64,000 bases of DNA from an uncultured Bacilli bacterium (GTDB taxonomy: Bacteria; Bacillota_I; Bacilli_A; RF39; UBA660), in the NCBI GenBank assembly GCA_934167485.1, contig CAKPKL010000001.1:62001-126000 (forward strand), read 5' to 3'. Under the pieces are notes generated by a model that worked only from the letters and a program-made list of their open reading frames with translations, was not told the DNA's origin and searched no databases. Shown piece by piece: positions 61,131-64,000 of this stretch (position 1 is its first letter; every line of letters begins with the position of its first letter). The translations under genes and the position numbers were made by a program.

Positions 61131-61159
61131 TTGACAAAAAGTATATAAGGATATATACT
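61131..61159 (+). promoter_or_regulatory. Consensus promoter before the small ORF at 61186
   Basis: TTGACA (61131-61136), 17-base spacer, TATACT (61154-61159). The same quality as the promoter at 39449. Confidence 0.75.
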
Positions 61160-61185
61160 AAATATAGTAAAGGTAGTGGTAGTAT

Positions 61186-61284
61186 ATGAAGATATCATTA
61201 AGAAAAATTAATAAAAATAGCGCGGGGGTATCTAGTTATACTATAATACCATTAGGATACATAATACAAAGTTCTAGAGGATAA
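61186..61284 (+). CDS. Small ORF of 32 residues with strong promoter
   Basis: Peptide MKISLRKINKNSAGVSSYTI then IPLGYIIQSSRG. It starts about 20 bases after the predicted transcription start; the ribosome site (GGTAGTGGT) is weak. The DNA around NKNSAG, with a five-G run, resembles the start of the poly-G prepilin gene at 53361 (NKNNAWGGG), so it may be the decayed or alternative leader of a prepilin gene. A basic N-terminus and no clear membrane helix. Confidence 0.35.
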   Translation: MKISLRKINKNSAGVSSYTIIPLGYIIQSSRG

Positions 61285-61354
61285 AACTTTAGGCTTCTTT
61301 GTGTTTTTTTGTATACCTTTACAAGAGTGAAACAAAATAAAGAAGGAGGATAAT

Positions 61355-62467
61355 ATGAAAAGACGAGGTTTTACTTTAATAGAGTTATTAGCAGTTATAG
61401 TAATACTAGCTATAATCGCACTAATTGCAACCCCAATAGTACTAGATATAATAGAGGATAGCAAAAATTCTAGTATAAAAAGAAGTATAGAATTATATGG
61501 TAAAGCAGTAGAAAATTCAGTAGCAAAAGCACAATTAAATGGAAGTGTTGTACCAAGTGGAAAGTATACGACTACTGATGGTAAAACATTAACAAACGGA
61601 AATACAACAATAAAAGTAGATTATGATGGAGCTAAAACAGTATGTGATGTATATATATCAAGTGAGGGTACTGTATCACTAAAAAAGTGTAATGTAAGTG
61701 ATAAGACAATAGAATATACATATGGAAATAAAATATATGAAAATGGAGATGTCGTATATTTTGATGTAAAAACAGGTAAAACTTGTAATAATTATACAGA
61801 AGAAAATAGTAATACAGGATATAATGGAATAAATGGAACAGGAAATCAAAATAGTTGTTTAAAATTTTATGCATTTAATGATTTTGGAAATGATAAATTA
61901 AATTTAATATTGGATCATAATACCACAGCAACTATAGCCTGGAATTCAAGTGCGAGTAATGTAAATGGACCGAGTGAAGAATTTTTAAATAAATTAAATG
62001 AAGATACAAAAGATTGGATTGGTACAGAAGCTCCAATAAATTACACAATGGATCAAACAGGACAAGCAAGTGGAGCAAAATATACAATAGATTATAGTAC
62101 ATATAAAGCAAGATTAATCACAGCTAATGAGATAGCTACAATAACAGGAAACACAACATTTAATGAGACAACAGCATCATACTACCATTGGTATTACTTT
62201 GATACAAAGTCACAAACAAAAAGTACAACAGGATTTAATTATGGATGGTTATATGATAGAACAAGTACAAATTGTAAAGACAAAGGATGTTTAAACAATT
62301 CAGATGTGGAAACATATGGATATTGGACTGCGTCTTCGATTGCTGATAATACTCACCATGCGTGGTATGTGATCTGTAGTGGTTCCGTGTTCCGCAACAC
62401 CGTTGCCTTTTCGGACAGCTATGGTGTTCGTCCAGTTATAACAATCTCAAAATCTTTAATAAAGTAA
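61355..62467 (+). CDS. Prepilin-like protein with C-terminal lectin-like variable domain (locus B)
   Basis: 370 residues. MKRRGFTLIELLAVIVILAII prepilin signal, EDSKNSSIKRSIELYGKAVEN helix cited by its start EDSKNSSIKRS, pilin beta region, and the lectin-like module: FYAFNDFGND, LDHNTTATIAW, YKARLITANEIATITG, HWYYFDTKS, YGWLYDR, NSDVETYGYWTASS, AWYVICSGS and GVRPVITISKS. Nearly identical to 46481 through residue 230. The last 140 bases are GC-rich and are copied, with adenine-directed differences, 415 bases downstream. Expected to be cleaved after the RRG leader and held in the membrane or a pilus. Confidence 0.87.
   Translation: MKRRGFTLIELLAVIVILAIIALIATPIVLDIIEDSKNSSIKRSIELYGKAVENSVAKAQLNGSVVPSGKYTTTDGKTLTNGNTTIKVDYDGAKTVCDVYISSEGTVSLKKCNVSDKTIEYTYGNKIYENGDVVYFDVKTGKTCNNYTEENSNTGYNGINGTGNQNSCLKFYAFNDFGNDKLNLILDHNTTATIAWNSSASNVNGPSEEFLNKLNEDTKDWIGTEAPINYTMDQTGQASGAKYTIDYSTYKARLITANEIATITGNTTFNETTASYYHWYYFDTKSQTKSTTGFNYGWLYDRTSTNCKDKGCLNNSDVETYGYWTASSIADNTHHAWYVICSGSVFRNTVAFSDSYGVRPVITISKSLIK
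62329..62467 (+). repeat. Variable-region candidate, locus B (expressed copy)
   Basis: Homologous to 62744-62882 at an offset of 415. Over the 108 bases before the CCAGT motif there are 23 differences by hand count. At 17 of them the downstream copy has A; at 4 this copy has A; only 2 have no A in either. Changes cluster at AAC/AAT codons. Confidence 0.8.
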
Positions 62468-62592
62468 AGAATGAGCAATAAAAAAAGTAAAAGATTAACT
62501 ATAAACAAAGTAGTAAATCTAATTAGTAATTTAAAATTTCTAAAATAGAAATAAGATAATAAAATTATTTTAATAAAATCAGAATAATATGT

Positions 62593-62688
62593 AACAAAAT
62601 ATTCCAGTGGAATGTTTTGTTGTAAACGAAAAAATACTCGGGAGAGATTTTTTCGAAAAAACTCACGAGAGATAAAATCTCTTGTGAG
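62593..62688. repeat. Hairpin cluster between the two locus-B cassettes
   Basis: Three inverted repeats in a row: AACAAAATATTCC/GGAATGTTTTGTT (62593-62605, 62609-62621, one wobble), CGAAAAAAT/ATTTTTTCG (62627-62635, 62647-62655) and CTCACGAGAGAT/ATCTCTTGTGAG (62662-62673, 62677-62688, one wobble). The layout matches locus A at 34078-34203, though the sequences differ. Confidence 0.8.
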
Positions 62689-62743
62689 AAAATATTTTAG
62701 GTAATTTATATTTATATAAATTATTGGGATAAGGCTGAAATCG

Positions 62744-62882
62744 TGCGTCTTCGATTGCTGATGATACTAACAATGCGTGGAATGTGAACTATGATGGTAA
62801 CGTGAACAACAACAACGTTGACAATTCGGACCTCTTTGGCATTCGTCCAGTAATAGAAGTTTTAAGATCTAAGTTAATTTAA
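62744..62882 (+). repeat. Silent, adenine-rich variable-region cassette, locus B (template-like)
   Basis: Encodes, in the frame of the expressed copy, ASSIADDTNNAWNVNYDGNV then NNNNVDNSDLFGIRPVIEVL, but an in-frame TGA stands at 62736 and there is no start. Its run of AAC codons is what a DGR template repeat looks like. Some positions (GAT, CTC, TTT) appear already mutated, so it may be a former variable region rather than the master template. ATTGGGATAA lies 11 bases upstream, shared with locus A. Confidence 0.75.
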
Positions 62883-62893
62883 ATATATTTTGT

Positions 62894-62920
62894 AAACATA
62901 TTAGAAATAATATGTTTTTT
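62894..62920 (+). terminator. Terminator before polA
   Basis: AAACATATT/AATATGTTT stem and T run. Confidence 0.7.
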
Positions 62921-62947
62921 CATGGTATAATAAATATAGGTGGTAAA

Positions 62948-64000
62948 ATGAAGAAGATAATTATGGTAGATGGTAATAATTTACTTTTTAGAAGTTATTA
63001 TGCAACAGCTTACAATGGCAACTTTATGAAAAATAGTAAAGGCTTTCCAACAAATGCATTATTTGGATTTACAAATATGATAAATAAAATAATACAAGAA
63101 GAAAATCCTGAATATATTATAGTTGCTTTTGATAAAGGAAAGACATTTAGACATGAAAAATATGATTTTTATAAACAAGGTAGAAGTGAAACTCCAGATG
63201 AATTAAAGATGCAGTTTCCAGTAGCTAAAAATATGTTGGATGCTATGGGTATAAAATATTATGAAATAGATAATTATGAAGCTGATGATATTATAGGTAC
63301 ATTTGCTAAATATTGTGATATACCTGATGATGATTATGAAGGTTTAATTGTAAGTAGTGATAAGGACTTAATTCAATTGATTTCTCCACAAGTAGAAATG
63401 AAATTATTAAAGAGTAAAGATTATGTAAGATATAATGTTAATAATTTTAAAGAGGAATGGGGAATAGATCCAATTAATATAATAGATTTAAAAGCTCTTA
63501 TGGGTGATTCTAGTGATAATATTCCAGGAGTAAAGGGAATAGGTGAGAAAACTGCTTTAAAGCTTTTACACCAATATAAAACTTTAGATGGAGTTTATGA
63601 TAATATAGATAATATAAAAGGTAGTGTTCATGATAAACTAGCAAGTGGTAAGAACGATGCTTATATGAGTTATGAGATAACAACCATTTATCGTGAAGTA
63701 CCTATGGAAATTAATATTTCAGATATAAAGTATTTAGGACCTAATGAATCATTAAAAGGTATATATGAAGAATTGGAATTTTTCTCATTTTTAAAGAATT
63801 TAAAAGTAGAGAATAAATCAGTAAAAGAATCAATTAAATTTGAAATAATTAATGATACCAGTAAGATAAATATAACAGATGATGTAGCTATTTATTTAGA
63901 ACTAGATAATTCTAATTATCATAAAGCTAATATTATTGGTATGGGTGTATATAATAAAGATTCTGCTTATTTCATAGAAAAAGAAGCTTTATTAAATAAT
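62948..64000 (+). CDS. polA: DNA polymerase I, N-terminal part (runs off the window)
   Basis: ATG 62948 after ATAGGTGG; the frame is open to the end of the window (about 351 residues seen). The 5'-3' exonuclease domain is complete: MVDGNNLLFRSYYA, VAFDKGKTFRHE, NYEADDIIGTFA, VSSDKDLIQLI, DLKALMGDSSDNIPGVKGIG and KTALKLL. The region after about 290 enters the 3'-5' exonuclease-like domain (AIYLELDNSN). Polymerase and any proofreading motifs lie beyond the window. Repairs gaps and removes RNA primers. Confidence 0.95.
   Translation, partial: MKKIIMVDGNNLLFRSYYATAYNGNFMKNSKGFPTNALFGFTNMINKIIQEENPEYIIVAFDKGKTFRHEKYDFYKQGRSETPDELKMQFPVAKNMLDAMGIKYYEIDNYEADDIIGTFAKYCDIPDDDYEGLIVSSDKDLIQLISPQVEMKLLKSKDYVRYNVNNFKEEWGIDPINIIDLKALMGDSSDNIPGVKGIGEKTALKLLHQYKTLDGVYDNIDNIKGSVHDKLASGKNDAYMSYEITTIYREVPMEINISDIKYLGPNESLKGIYEELEFFSFLKNLKVENKSVKESIKFEIINDTSKINITDDVAIYLELDNSNYHKANIIGMGVYNKDSAYFIEKEALLNN

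Noticed and set aside
62744..62882. Calling the silent cassette at locus B the true DGR template repeat
   Set aside because: Four positions where the expressed copy has A are G, C or T here (GAT, GAT, CTC, TTT codons), and two more differences involve no A. A true template should hold the A at every variable site, and no reverse transcriptase is adjacent. It is better described as template-like or as an earlier variable copy.

Overview
The window is one contiguous piece of a very AT-rich, low-GC Gram-positive chromosome, most likely an uncultured anaerobic, host-associated member of the Bacilli (Bacillota). The evidence is firmicute gene orders (recU-pbp1, gpsB-rnpB, rplU-prp-rpmA behind an L21 leader, spoIVFA-spoIVFB, PP2C-PASTA kinase-rsgA-rpe, dnaD-nth, addB-addA) together with anaerobic energy genes (ackA, pyruvate:ferredoxin oxidoreductase). 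A cell wall is present (DAP-type MurE, MraY, PBP1, PASTA kinase). SpoVS and SpoIVFA/B point to a sporulation ancestry. The standard code fits, with TGA read as stop.

Layout. 1-6.7 kb: phosphatase tail, ackA, murE, mraY, a truncated orphan response regulator, a solitary homologue of a phage DNA-hypermodification enzyme and an InlB-repeat surface protein. 6.8-12.3 kb: poorly known accessory genes and an IS1595-like remnant. 12.3-17.6 kb: an integrated mobilizable element with a MobV-type oriT, MobV relaxase, large serine recombinase and a DUF3800 cargo pair, followed by tRNA-Gly. 17.8-27.1 kb: spoVS, a suf cluster, ssb, nucleoside phosphorylases, rpoZ, M16 peptidases and secG. 28.8-45.5 kb: PFOR, rlmN, signalling and translation genes, tig, dnaD, nth and pbp1. 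45.5-51.8 kb: recU, gpsB, rnpB, pgsA, spoIVFAB and the rplU operon. 55-63.9 kb: addB, addA, a kinase-like protein and the start of polA.

Scattered between these housekeeping operons are seven single genes sharing one class III prepilin N-terminus (GFTLIELLAVIVILAIIALIATP type), each with a different C-terminal module: GLUG repeats, BspA-type leucine-rich repeats, a phage tail-like domain, no extra domain, or (three genes) a C-type-lectin-like domain ending in GxRPV. This dispersed family is the outstanding feature. The lectin-like genes at 33-34 kb and 61-62 kb have a GC-rich 3' end followed by a cluster of hairpins and then a second, promoterless copy of that 3' end. Differences between the two copies at 62 kb fall almost entirely on adenines of AAC/AAT codons, the signature of a diversity-generating retroelement (DGR) target. 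No reverse transcriptase is in the window, so the retroelement would have to act from elsewhere. A further prepilin gene carries an 11-G tract right after its ATG that puts it out of frame: a probable phase-variation switch captured OFF. Together these suggest a surface-display system in which a common pilin anchor presents many binding domains, some hypermutated and some phase variable.

Other items of note are an unidentified roughly 104-nt RNA gene with a consensus promoter and terminator between rpe and tig, two small ORFs with good expression signals, and a short transcription unit next to the oriT.
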